DNA of 64,000 nt from Bradyrhizobium japonicum USDA 6 (GTDB lineage Bacteria; Pseudomonadota; Alphaproteobacteria; Rhizobiales; Xanthobacteraceae). How positions within the stretch are numbered: the stretch's first letter is position 1; the number at the start of each line of letters is the position of its first letter. The stretch is taken from the NCBI RefSeq assembly GCF_000284375.1, contig NC_017249.1, forward strand, positions 2,644,001-2,708,000, read 5' to 3'. The translations under genes were made by a program, and so were the position numbers. Shown here one piece after another: positions 26,913 to 34,851 of this stretch. The notes below the pieces were generated by a model, which saw only the letters and a list, made by a program, of their open reading frames with translations, searched no databases and had not been told where the DNA came from.

Positions 26913-27093
26913 TTCTCCCCTCATGTCCGCCGAAGCCTTGGCGATGGCGGATGTGGGAGAAGGTGGCGCGAAGCGCCGGATGAGGGGTATCTCTCGGCGC
27001 GTATCGACGCATGTGAATGCGCCGAGAGATACCCCTCACCCCAGTGAGTTTGTGTCAGCCTGTTGTGATGCCCTCTCCCGCAAGGGGAGAGGG
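26913..27093. repeat. Composite intergenic repeat with a 20-bp hairpin
   Basis: Within the 342-bp gap after gntR, TGAGGGGTATCTCTCGGCGC (26981-27000) has a perfect 20-bp inverted partner at 27019-27038 across an 18-nt loop. To the left, CCTTCTCCC...CATGTCCGCC pairs imperfectly with GGCGGATGTGGGAGAAGG (26947-26964). To the right, CCCTCTCCC/GGGAGAGGG (27071-27079 and 27085-27093) forms a third hairpin. The GGCGCGAAGCGCC core and the CTCTCCCC hairpins are of a kind dispersed in Bradyrhizobium genomes; a shorter relative is at 46277. The element is noncoding and may protect or end the gntR transcript. The remaining 150 bp to 27240 should hold the promoter of the next operon. Confidence 0.75.
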
Positions 27094-27240
27094 CGCAGTC
27101 ATGCGCATCGTGCTCTGGTCCCGCAGGCGACAACGGAAAAGGCAGCTATACAATCCTTCAATACCTGATCGTGCCAGACGGTCAGAGCCGTCGCGCGGAA
27201 TAATCGCTAGCGTGCCGCTCGACATTCATGGAGACACGCG

Positions 27241-27783
27241 GTGCACAGCCCCCAGCCCAATCCCGAAGCGCGCAGCAGCGATGACTGGCCGTCCGAGCTC
27301 TATCGCATCCTCAAGGCCGCCGACGTCAGGCAGATGTCGTACGTGCCGGATGCCGGCCACAGCCAGCTGATCCGCATGTTCTCGGCCGACCGCGATGTCA
27401 CCACCAATGTGCTGACGACCGAGGAGGAGGGCATTGCGATCGCCGCCGGCGCCTGGCTCGGCGGGCAGCGTAGCGTGCTGCTGATGCAGTCGAGCGGCGT
27501 CGGCAATTGCATCAACATGCTGTCGCTGTCGGCGATCGGCCGCTTTCCCCTGCTGATGCTGGTGACGATGCGCGGCGAATGGGCCGAGTTCAATCCGTGG
27601 CAGGTGCCGATGAGCCGGGCGACGCAGCCGTCGCTGGAAGCGATCGGCCTGAAAGTGATGCGCGCGGAGACGCCGGAAGATCTGGTCGAGACCGTCGAAT
27701 CGGCGGCATCGCTCGCCTACGAGTCCGATCAGCAGATCGCGGTCCTGATCGGGCAGCGCCTGATCGGCAAGAAGAAGTGGTGA
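27241..27783 (+). CDS. ThDP-dependent decarboxylase, PYR-domain subunit (sulfopyruvate/phosphonopyruvate decarboxylase alpha-like)
   Basis: A 180-residue protein that consists only of the PYR domain of a ThDP enzyme: VPDAGHSQLI at the start and the activating Glu in LTTEEEGIAIAAGAWLGG. Separate PYR and PP subunits are typical of ComD/ComE sulfopyruvate decarboxylase and related phosphonopyruvate decarboxylases. It starts at GTG and its stop overlaps the start of the PP subunit (TGATG). It should form a hetero-oligomer with that subunit in the cytosol. The real keto-acid substrate is open. Confidence 0.8.
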   Translation: MHSPQPNPEARSSDDWPSELYRILKAADVRQMSYVPDAGHSQLIRMFSADRDVTTNVLTTEEEGIAIAAGAWLGGQRSVLLMQSSGVGNCINMLSLSAIGRFPLLMLVTMRGEWAEFNPWQVPMSRATQPSLEAIGLKVMRAETPEDLVETVESAASLAYESDQQIAVLIGQRLIGKKKW

Positions 27784-28373
27784 TGCCAATGCAAGCTCAA
27801 CTCGATCGTCGCGCCGCTGTCGCCGCGCTCCTGAAGGACCGCAAGGACACGCTGGTCGTCTCCGGTCTCGGCTCGCCCACCTACGACCTGCATTCCGTGG
27901 GGGATCACGGCGGCAATTTTTATCTCTGGGGCGCGATGGGCGGTGCCGCGCTGATCGGTCTTGGGCTCGCGCAGGCGCAGCCGGGCAAGCGCGTCCTCGC
28001 CTTGACGGGCGATGGCGAGCAGTTGATGGGGCTCGGCGGCATCGCCACCATCGGCGTCGCGCGTCCGAAGAATCTCGACATCGTCGTGATCGACAACCAG
28101 CATTTTGGCGAGACCGGGATGCAGGCGAGCCACACCGGCCGCGGCGTCGATCTTACGGCAATTGCCGCCGCCTGCGGCTTCGCCGCGACCGGAACCGTGC
28201 GGACGCTCGAGGACGTGCAGCGCCTCGCCGCAGAGATCACCGGACCGTCCGATGGCCCGCGGCTTTTTGTCATAAAGGTTCTGGCTGAAAATCCGCCGCG
28301 TTCGCTGCCCTCGCGCGATGCCGTCTTTATCAAGAACCGGTTCCGTGCTCATCTCGGCTTCGCGGCGGCTTGA
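27783..28373 (+). CDS. ThDP-dependent decarboxylase, PP-domain subunit (ComE-like)
   Basis: A 196-residue PP domain with the ThDP motif LTGDGEQLMGLGGIATIG...IVVIDNQHFGETG. The start at 27783 overlaps the stop of the alpha subunit, which ensures coupled synthesis. Together the two chains equal one half of a full-length ThDP decarboxylase (the middle domain is missing). The SDR that follows may reduce the aldehyde product. Confidence 0.82.
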   Translation: MPMQAQLDRRAAVAALLKDRKDTLVVSGLGSPTYDLHSVGDHGGNFYLWGAMGGAALIGLGLAQAQPGKRVLALTGDGEQLMGLGGIATIGVARPKNLDIVVIDNQHFGETGMQASHTGRGVDLTAIAAACGFAATGTVRTLEDVQRLAAEITGPSDGPRLFVIKVLAENPPRSLPSRDAVFIKNRFRAHLGFAAA

Positions 28374-28430
28374 ACCGGGGTCTTCTCCGGGATAGCTCGC
28401 TGCCCAAGCAGCTATCCTGGAGTGAGACCC

Positions 28431-29213
28431 ATGAAACTATCCGGCAAGGTCGCCGTCATCACCGGCGCGGCGCGCGGCATCGGCAAGGCGTGCGCAAAGC
28501 GATTCCTCGACGACGGCGTCAAGGTCGTCATCTCGGACGTCGATACGGATGAGCTCGAGAAGACGGTCAACGAGCTGGGCAAGCCCAAGGAATTGTATGC
28601 CGTGCCATGTCACGTCGCGCGGCGCGCGGACGTCGACCGTGCGGTGGCGACCGCGGTCAGGGAATTCGGCCGGCTCGACATCATGGTCAACAATGCCGGC
28701 GTCGCCCGCAACCGCGACATCCTGGAGATTTCCGAAGAGGAATTCGACGAAATCATCGGCATCAACCTGAAGGGTGCGTTCTTCGGTGTGCAGGCCGCGG
28801 CCAAGCAGATGATCGCGCAAGGCAGCGGCGGCGGGGTCATCATCAACATGTCCTCGGTCAACGCGCTGCTGGCGATTCCAGCGCTTGCGACCTACGCCAT
28901 CTCCAAGGGCGGCATGAAGCAGTTGACCTCGGTCGCTGCGGTTGCGCTCGCCCCGCACAACATCCGCGTCGTGGCGGTCGGGCCGGGCACGATTCTGACC
29001 GACATGGTGGCGTCGTCCATCTACACCTCGGAGGATGCCCGCAAGACAGTGATGTCACGCACGCCGGCGGGTCGCGGCGGTGAGCCGAGCGAGGTGGCCT
29101 CCGTCGTGGCGTTCCTTGCGAGTGATGACGCGTCCTACATCACCGGGCAGACGATCTATCCGGATGGTGGCCGGCTGATCCTGAACTACACGGTGCCGGT
29201 GAAGGAGAAGTAG
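28431..29213 (+). CDS. Short-chain dehydrogenase/reductase (SDR)
   Basis: A 260-residue classical SDR: TGAARGIGKA (11-20), NNAGVAR near residue 88, the catalytic Ser in NMSSVNA and the YxxxK pair in TYAISKGG, with the C-terminal YPDGG. The ATG at 28431 is preceded by TGGAG; the in-frame GTG at 28422 is less likely. It reduces or oxidises a carbonyl/alcohol with NAD(P)H. It lies 57 bp after the ThDP PP subunit and is probably co-transcribed. Confidence 0.88.
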   Translation: MKLSGKVAVITGAARGIGKACAKRFLDDGVKVVISDVDTDELEKTVNELGKPKELYAVPCHVARRADVDRAVATAVREFGRLDIMVNNAGVARNRDILEISEEEFDEIIGINLKGAFFGVQAAAKQMIAQGSGGGVIINMSSVNALLAIPALATYAISKGGMKQLTSVAAVALAPHNIRVVAVGPGTILTDMVASSIYTSEDARKTVMSRTPAGRGGEPSEVASVVAFLASDDASYITGQTIYPDGGRLILNYTVPVKEK

Positions 29214-29232
29214 GGGGTGGCTCCATTCTCGG

Positions 29233-29400
29233 TGTCATCGCCCGGCTTGACCGGGCGATCCAGTACTCCGAGACAGCGGCGATAGATGCGATGGGCCGCG
29301 GCGTACTGGATGCCCCGCTTGCCGCCTACGCTAAAGCTTCGGCGCCCCTAGACCGCATCCCCGACGAAGCCTTGGCGCAGCCGGGTCGCGGGGCATGACA
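29233..29400. repeat. Intergenic palindromic repeat, copy 2
   Basis: Same family as 4205-4342. It starts TGTCATCGCCCGG (29233), has the GCCCGG/CCGGGC hairpin, ATCCAGTACTCCGAGA (29258-29273) with partner GTACTGGAT (29303-29311), then GCCCCGC and, at the right end, GCGGGGCATGACA (to 29400). It again lies between the 3' ends of convergent genes (SDR and IclR), as copy 1 does. Confidence 0.8.
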
Positions 29401-29417
29401 GCGGTCGTTGTATGCGG

Positions 29418-30212
29418 CTATTCCGCCGCCACCGTCATCCCGTACCCCAGCCGCTTCGAAATCCCACCCGCACAATCCCGCAGGGCGTGGGCGATGGGGC
29501 TGTCCCAGCGCGCATCAAAGGTGCCTTCCGGTCCCATCGCGGTGATGACCAGTGCGACATGGCCGGAATGGTCGAACACCGGTGCCGAGAATGCGTTGAC
29601 GCCGGGCAGGGGATCGCCGAGCGCGCGGGCGAGGCCGTGCTTGCGGACCTCGGTCAGCATCTCGGCGACCTTCGCGCCTTTCACCGCGCGCTTCGGATTG
29701 TAACCGACGCCGTGGCGGTCGAGGCCGCTTTCAAGCGCGGCATTGATCGTTTTCTCCGGCAGGAAGGCGGCAAAGGCGCGGCCGGTGGCGGTCTCCAGCA
29801 GCGCCATCACCGAGCCGGCGCGCATCACGATGTGCATGGGTTGGCCGGGCTCCTCCAGCTGCACCACAGTCGGGCCATGCGTGCCCCAGACTGCCAGCGA
29901 GACCGCGTGCCCGATCTGGCTTGCGAGCGCCGCGATTTTGGGCTGCGCGATCCGCACGCCGGAGAGCCGGCGCAGGCTGATCAGGCCGAGCTCCAGCGCC
30001 AGCGCGCCGATCTCGTAGCGGCCGGTGGTCTCGTCCTGCTCGATCAGCCCGATGCGGGAGAAGCTGGCGAGATAGGGATGCGCCTTGGCCGGCGTCATGC
30101 CGGCCTCGCGCGCGAGATCGCGCAGCATCATCGGTTCGCCGCATCTCGCGAGCGCGCGAAGCAATTCGCCGCCGACCTCGATCGACTGGATGCCGCGGCT
30201 TTCTCTCTTCAT
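29418..30212 (-). CDS. IclR family transcriptional regulator
   Basis: A 264-residue regulator with an N-terminal winged helix (IEVGGELLRALA, LAREAGMTPAKAHPYLASFSRIGLIE) and a C-terminal GAF-like effector domain. The start at 30212 has AGGAG upstream; further in-frame residues (Arg-rich) are unlikely to be translated. It is last in a minus-strand run after a Liv-type binding protein and a KSTD-type flavoprotein, which it probably regulates. Confidence 0.87.
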   Translation of the reverse strand: MKRESRGIQSIEVGGELLRALARCGEPMMLRDLAREAGMTPAKAHPYLASFSRIGLIEQDETTGRYEIGALALELGLISLRRLSGVRIAQPKIAALASQIGHAVSLAVWGTHGPTVVQLEEPGQPMHIVMRAGSVMALLETATGRAFAAFLPEKTINAALESGLDRHGVGYNPKRAVKGAKVAEMLTEVRKHGLARALGDPLPGVNAFSAPVFDHSGHVALVITAMGPEGTFDARWDSPIAHALRDCAGGISKRLGYGMTVAAE

Positions 30213-30231
30213 GCGTCTCCTGGCGCGTGGC

Positions 30232-31965
30232 TTACGCCGCGTTGCGCTTCGCGGCGCTGTCGGCGAGATGACGGCCGGCAATGTAGCCGAAGGTTAGCGC
30301 CGGCCCAAGCGTGATGCCGGCGCCCGGATAATTACCGCCCATGATGCTCGCCATGTCGTTGCCGGCGGCATAGAGCCCGGGAATCACCCGGCCTTCGGCG
30401 TCCAGCGCCCGCGCATTCTCGTCGGTGACGATGCCGGCATAGGTGCCGAGATCGCCGATCACCATCTTGATGGCGTAGAACGGGCCGTTCTTGATCGGTG
30501 CGATGCAGGGATTTGGGCCGTGCATGGCGTCGCCCTGGTAGCGGTTATAGGCCTTCGAGCCCTTGCCGAAGGCGGCATCGTGACCCAGGGGCGCGGTCGC
30601 ATTGAACTGCTCGACGGTCGCCGTGAACGCCTTGGCGTCGATGCCGGCCTTCGCCGCCAGCGCCTCCAGCGTGTCGCCGCGCATGAGATAGCCGGTATCG
30701 AGGTGATGACCGAGCGGCATCGGGAACGGCGGCACGCAGCCGAGGCCGTATTTGCGCAGCGTCGGGTGATCGCAGACGAGATAAGCGGCGATCTCTTCGC
30801 CGGGCTTCGCCGCCTTGATCATGGCCTGGACGAAGTCGTGATAGGAATTGCCCTCATTGGCAAAGCGCTTGCCGTCCCGCATCACCGCGATCACGCCGGG
30901 TTTGGCGCGGTCGATGAAATGCGGCATCACGCCGCTCGAACCATCCTTGCGTTTGGTCACTGACACCGGCACCCAGGCCGCCGCGTTCGGCAGGCGAGCC
31001 TCGACGTGTCCGCCGGCGCTTTCCGCAAGGCGCAGGCCGTCGCCGGTGTTGCCGGCCGGTCCGGGCGAATAATGCTCGTGGCCGGTCGGTGCGTGTGGAA
31101 ACATCTTCTTGCGGCGTTCGACGTCATGCGGGAAGCCGCCGCAGGCGAGCACGACGCCCTGCCGCGCGCGGACGCGCACCTCGCGTCCTTCGCGGGTGAC
31201 GATGGCGCCGGTCACCGCGCCGTTCTCGACCATCAGCTCGCGCACCGGCGAGGACAGCCACATCGGGATTTTCAGGTCCTGCGCGGATTTTGCGAGGCGC
31301 CCGGCGAGCGCGTTGCCGTTGGTCAAGGTCATGCCGCGGCCATAGCGCAGCACGTCCATCAAATGGCGCGACAGCCGCTTTGCGACATAAGCTGCCGAAG
31401 TCAGCGACTTGGTCGCGCGCATGAAATGGATGATCTCCTTGCCGGAGCCGAGCATCATGCCGAACACGGTGAGCTCGGGCAGGGGCATGCCCAGCGTCTT
31501 GATCTGGTCGCCGAGCTCGCGGCCGTCGAACGGGCGCGTCACCATGGAGCGGCCGCCCTGTGCGCCGCCCGGCGCTTCGGCATGATAGTCGGGAAACACC
31601 AGCGGCATGTCGAACCGCAGCGCGGTCTTGCTGGTGAAGAAGTCGACCGCTTCGGGGCCAGCGCTGAGGAACGCATCGACCCGCGCGGCATCGAAATTGT
31701 TGCCGGCTTCGTGCCGCAGGTAGGTGCGGGCCTGCTCCGGCGCCTCCTCGATGCCGTAGGCCTTCGCCAGCGACGTGCCGGGGATCCAGAGCCAGCCGCC
31801 GGAGCGGGCGGTGGTGCCGCCGAAGCGCGGCTCCTTCTCGACGATCAGCACGTCGAGGTCGCGATATCTAGCGGTGATCGCGGCCGACATGCCGGAGGCC
31901 CCCGATCCGGCCACGAGCACATCGCACTCGTAAGTTTCAATTGCGTTGCGCTCGTTGCCGGTCAT
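30232..31965 (-). CDS. FAD-dependent oxidoreductase (3-ketosteroid dehydrogenase / fumarate reductase flavoprotein type)
   Basis: A 577-residue flavoprotein: N-terminal CDVLVAGSGASGMSAA, then FGGTTARSGGWLWIPG, and C-terminal GNDMASIMGGNYPGAGITLGP, the three FAD-binding regions of the KstD/FRD family. The family introduces a double bond next to a carbonyl, or reduces one. It sits 7 bp after a branched-chain-type binding protein and 19 bp before iclR. The substrate could be a steroid, a cyclic ketone or an unsaturated acid; context does not decide. Confidence 0.85.
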   Translation of the reverse strand: MTGNERNAIETYECDVLVAGSGASGMSAAITARYRDLDVLIVEKEPRFGGTTARSGGWLWIPGTSLAKAYGIEEAPEQARTYLRHEAGNNFDAARVDAFLSAGPEAVDFFTSKTALRFDMPLVFPDYHAEAPGGAQGGRSMVTRPFDGRELGDQIKTLGMPLPELTVFGMMLGSGKEIIHFMRATKSLTSAAYVAKRLSRHLMDVLRYGRGMTLTNGNALAGRLAKSAQDLKIPMWLSSPVRELMVENGAVTGAIVTREGREVRVRARQGVVLACGGFPHDVERRKKMFPHAPTGHEHYSPGPAGNTGDGLRLAESAGGHVEARLPNAAAWVPVSVTKRKDGSSGVMPHFIDRAKPGVIAVMRDGKRFANEGNSYHDFVQAMIKAAKPGEEIAAYLVCDHPTLRKYGLGCVPPFPMPLGHHLDTGYLMRGDTLEALAAKAGIDAKAFTATVEQFNATAPLGHDAAFGKGSKAYNRYQGDAMHGPNPCIAPIKNGPFYAIKMVIGDLGTYAGIVTDENARALDAEGRVIPGLYAAGNDMASIMGGNYPGAGITLGPALTFGYIAGRHLADSAAKRNAA

Positions 31966-31972
31966 GCGGGCC

Positions 31973-33187
31973 TCATTTCTTCAGCAGCGGACATTTGGAT
32001 TCGGAAACCGGGCGGAAGGCGTCCTCGCCCTTCACGGTCTTGACGATCTCCAGATAGTCCCACGGCTCCTTGGACTGTTCGGGCGATTTCACCTTGGCCA
32101 GGTACATGTCGCGGATGACGCGGCCGTCCTCGCGCAATTTGCCGCCGTGGACGAAGGTATCCTCGATCGGCAGCTCGCGCATCTTGGCCATCACCTTGGC
32201 GGGGTCGTCGGTGCCGGCGGCCTTGATGCCTTTCAGATAATGCAGCACCGAACCGTAGACGCCGGTCTGGATCATGGTCGGCATCACCTTGGTCCGCTCG
32301 TAGAATTTTTTGGACCAGGCGCGCGTGGCCTCGTCCATGTTCCAGTAGGACGCCGTGGTCATGTAGGTTCCCTGCGCGGCCTTGAGGCCGACCGCATGCA
32401 CGTCGGTGTCGAACATCAGGAGGCCGACGAGCTTCTGGCCGCCCTGGACCAGGCCGAACTCGCCGGACTGCTTGATCGCGTTGTCGGTGTCCTGGCCCGC
32501 ATTGGCGAAGGCGACGACGTCGGATTTCGAGCTTTGCGCCTGGAGCGCAAAGGAGGAGAAGTCGGCGGTGTTGGTCGGATGCTTGACGCCGCCGAGCACC
32601 TTGCCGCCCATCTCGTTGATGAAGCGCGTGGCGTCCTTCTCGAGCTGCTGGCCGAAAGCGTAGTCCGCGGTGATGAAGTACCAGGATTTTCCGCCCTCCT
32701 TGATGACGGCGGAGGCAGTGACCTTCGACAGCGCGTAGGTGTCGTAGGTGAAGTGCACGGTGTTCGGGCTGCACAGCTCGTCGGTCAGCGAGCTCGCGCC
32801 GGGGCCGGAGAGCAGGGCGATCTTGTTGCGCTCGCGCACCATGTTGTGGACTGCGATCGCGATGCCGGAGTTAGGGATGTCGACGACGGCGTCGACCTTG
32901 CCGTTGTCGAACCAGCCGCGCACGATCTGCACGCCGACATCGGTCTTCATCTGGTGGTCGGCGCTGATGATCTCGATCGGCTTGCCGAGCACGGTCGGCC
33001 CGAACTCCTCGACCGCCATCTTGGCCGCCTCGACCGACCCCGGCCCGCTGTTGTCACGGCCCCAGCTCGACAGATCCGTCAGCACGCCGATCCGCACCGC
33101 GTCGTCGGAGACTTGCGCGCTAGCGACCGTGGTCATGGCAGCCGAAGTCATGGCCGCGAGCAAGGTGCAGGCCAAAAGCCCTCTCAT
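31973..33187 (-). CDS. Branched-chain amino acid-type ABC substrate-binding protein (Peripla_BP_6)
   Basis: A 404-residue periplasmic protein with a Sec signal (LLACTLLAAMTSAAMTTVASA) preceded by GAGGGA. Mature start DDAVRIGVLTDLSSWG and the central SLTDELCSPNTVHFTYDTYALS are typical of the LivK/aromatic-compound-binding type. No LivHMGF membrane or ATPase genes are near, so it must use a remote transporter or serve as a sensor component. It is first of three genes with the flavoprotein and IclR. Confidence 0.85.
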   Translation of the reverse strand: MRGLLACTLLAAMTSAAMTTVASAQVSDDAVRIGVLTDLSSWGRDNSGPGSVEAAKMAVEEFGPTVLGKPIEIISADHQMKTDVGVQIVRGWFDNGKVDAVVDIPNSGIAIAVHNMVRERNKIALLSGPGASSLTDELCSPNTVHFTYDTYALSKVTASAVIKEGGKSWYFITADYAFGQQLEKDATRFINEMGGKVLGGVKHPTNTADFSSFALQAQSSKSDVVAFANAGQDTDNAIKQSGEFGLVQGGQKLVGLLMFDTDVHAVGLKAAQGTYMTTASYWNMDEATRAWSKKFYERTKVMPTMIQTGVYGSVLHYLKGIKAAGTDDPAKVMAKMRELPIEDTFVHGGKLREDGRVIRDMYLAKVKSPEQSKEPWDYLEIVKTVKGEDAFRPVSESKCPLLKK

Positions 33188-33334
33188 CGTCGATCCCTCT
33201 GTTATTGGCCGCTTGGCGCGGCTGGTTATTCTGGAGGCAAATTAGATATTGGCGAATGAGTTTGTCAATGGCGAATAATGGGGGGTGGAGAGGTTCCTCC
33301 TGGCGGACGGGACGACGGAGCCGCGACTGCCTCA

Positions 33335-33431
33335 ACACCCGTCATTGCGAGGAGCCCTTGCGACGAAGCAATCCAGACTTGCTCTACGGAGAAGGTCTGG
33401 ATTGCTTCGCTGCGCTCGCAATGACGGGTGT
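33335..33431. repeat. Intergenic inverted repeat (CGTCATTGCGAGGAGC type)
   Basis: Perfect 17-bp terminal inverted repeats, ACACCCGTCATTGCGAG (33335-33351) and its complement ending at 33431, enclose a second perfect 14-bp pair, GAAGCAATCCAGAC (33365-33378) and GTCTGGATTGCTTC (33395-33408). This element type, with CGTCATTGCGAGGAGC ends and an AGCAATCCAG core, is widespread in bacterial genomes. It lies in the divergent gap between the Liv-type binding protein and the MHS transporter, an unusual place for a 3'-end element. Confidence 0.8.
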
Positions 33432-33518
33432 GGAGCAGCGGCGCATAAATCTCGCGCAGTCATCCTGTGAGAGCTATCGCGCCCGCAGGTTGCAACCCTC
33501 TGCACGATTGGCCATGAT

Positions 33519-33539
33519 GCCCCAGAAATCTTTGGGGCA
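33519..33539 (+). promoter_or_regulatory. Hairpin overlapping the ribosome site of the MHS gene
   Basis: TGCCCCA (33519-33525) pairs perfectly with TGGGGCA (33533-33539) across GAAATCT. The right arm includes the GGGGCAGGG-like ribosome site of the ATG at 33544, so folding could hide it. If translation begins instead at 33514 or 33517, the hairpin would be coding. Confidence 0.4.
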
Positions 33540-33543
33540 GGGC

Positions 33544-34845
33544 ATGACGGCAGCAACGGGGGTCTCCGCGGCCGCGGAGAAATCGACGACGGCGCATGTG
33601 GTGTGGGCAAGCGCGCTCGGCACCGCGATCGAGTGGTACGATTTCCTGATCTACGGCACGGCAGCTGCGCTGGTCTTCAACAAGCTGTTCTTTCCGAGCT
33701 TCGATCCCTTCGTCGGAACGCTGGTGGCGTTCTCGACCTATGCGGTCGGCTTCGTGGCGCGTCCGATCGGCGGCGCGATCATCGGGCATTACGGCGACCG
33801 GCTCGGCCGCAAGACCATGCTGGTCGCGACCATGATCGCGATGGGGCTCGGCACCTTCCTGATCGGTTGCCTGCCGACTTACAGCCAGATCGGCGTCTGG
33901 GCGCCGATCCTGCTCATCATCCTGCGCTTCGTCCAGGGCATCGGGCTCGGGGGCGAATGGAGCGGCGCGGTCGTGATGGTGATCGAGCACGCCGGTGATC
34001 GCCGCGGCTTCTACGGCAGCCTGGTGCAGATCGGCTTTCCCGTCGGCGTCGCCGCCTCGACCGGCATCTTCGGTCTGATGACGCAACTGCCCGAGGCCGA
34101 CTTTTTGAGCTGGGGCTGGCGCGTGCCGTTCCTGATCAGCATCCTGCTCGTCGGCGTCGGCTTCATCGTGCGGCTCAAGCTCGCGGAAACGCCGCACTTC
34201 AAGGAAGTCGTCGAGCGCAAGGAAGTGCTGGCGCAGCCGGTGCTGGAGGTGTTGCGCCGCGACTGGCGCAGTTTTCTGCTCGCGATCGGCATCACGGTGT
34301 CGGAGGTCGGGCTCGCTTATCTCCTCACCGTCTTCACCGTGGTCTATGCGACGACGAAACTCGGCTTGCCTCGCCAGGTGATCCTGAACGCGGTGGTCTA
34401 TGCCGCGCTGGTCGAGTTCGCGACGCTGCCGCTCGCCGGCTGGCTCTCCGACGTCTTCGGCCGCAGGGCGCTGTATCTCGCCGGCGGGGTGTTCTCGGTG
34501 GCGCTGGCGTTTCCGCTGTTCTGGTTCCTCGACACCAGGGAGCCGGCGCTGATCACGTTCGCACTCGTCGTCACGATGACGCTGACGCACGCCCTGCTGT
34601 TCGGGCCGAAGGCGGCGTTCATGCCGGAGCTGTTCCGCACCCAGGTGCGCTACAGCGGCGCATCGCTCGGCGCCAACGTCGCGGCCGCGCTCAGCGGCGG
34701 CTTCTCGCCGCTGATTGCGGCCGCACTGCTGGCATGGGCCGGCTCGTACTGGGCGGTGTCGGTCTACATCATCGCGCTGTCGGTCATCACGATCATCGCG
34801 ACGCTGATGGCGCCGGAGACGGCGCGCGACGCGCTGAAGTCGTAA
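33544..34845 (+). CDS. MFS transporter, metabolite:H+ symporter (MHS) family
   Basis: A 433-residue 12-helix transporter with IEWYDFLIYGTAAALVF and GHYGDRLGRKTMLV, as in the MHS protein at 5220. I chose the ATG at 33544 because its product starts close to the conserved first helix; ATGs at 33514 and 33517 are alternatives. The much longer upstream reading through the intergenic repeat is not credible. It imports an organic acid or similar solute. It is divergent from the Liv-type binding protein operon and convergent with the GH79 gene. Confidence 0.87.
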   Translation: MTAATGVSAAAEKSTTAHVVWASALGTAIEWYDFLIYGTAAALVFNKLFFPSFDPFVGTLVAFSTYAVGFVARPIGGAIIGHYGDRLGRKTMLVATMIAMGLGTFLIGCLPTYSQIGVWAPILLIILRFVQGIGLGGEWSGAVVMVIEHAGDRRGFYGSLVQIGFPVGVAASTGIFGLMTQLPEADFLSWGWRVPFLISILLVGVGFIVRLKLAETPHFKEVVERKEVLAQPVLEVLRRDWRSFLLAIGITVSEVGLAYLLTVFTVVYATTKLGLPRQVILNAVVYAALVEFATLPLAGWLSDVFGRRALYLAGGVFSVALAFPLFWFLDTREPALITFALVVTMTLTHALLFGPKAAFMPELFRTQVRYSGASLGANVAAALSGGFSPLIAAALLAWAGSYWAVSVYIIALSVITIIATLMAPETARDALKS

Positions 34846-34851
34846 GCGCGG

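Noticed and set aside
33205..33543. N-terminal extension of the MHS transporter through the intergenic repeat
   Set aside because: It would translate the palindromic repeat; the conserved family sequence starts only after 33544.
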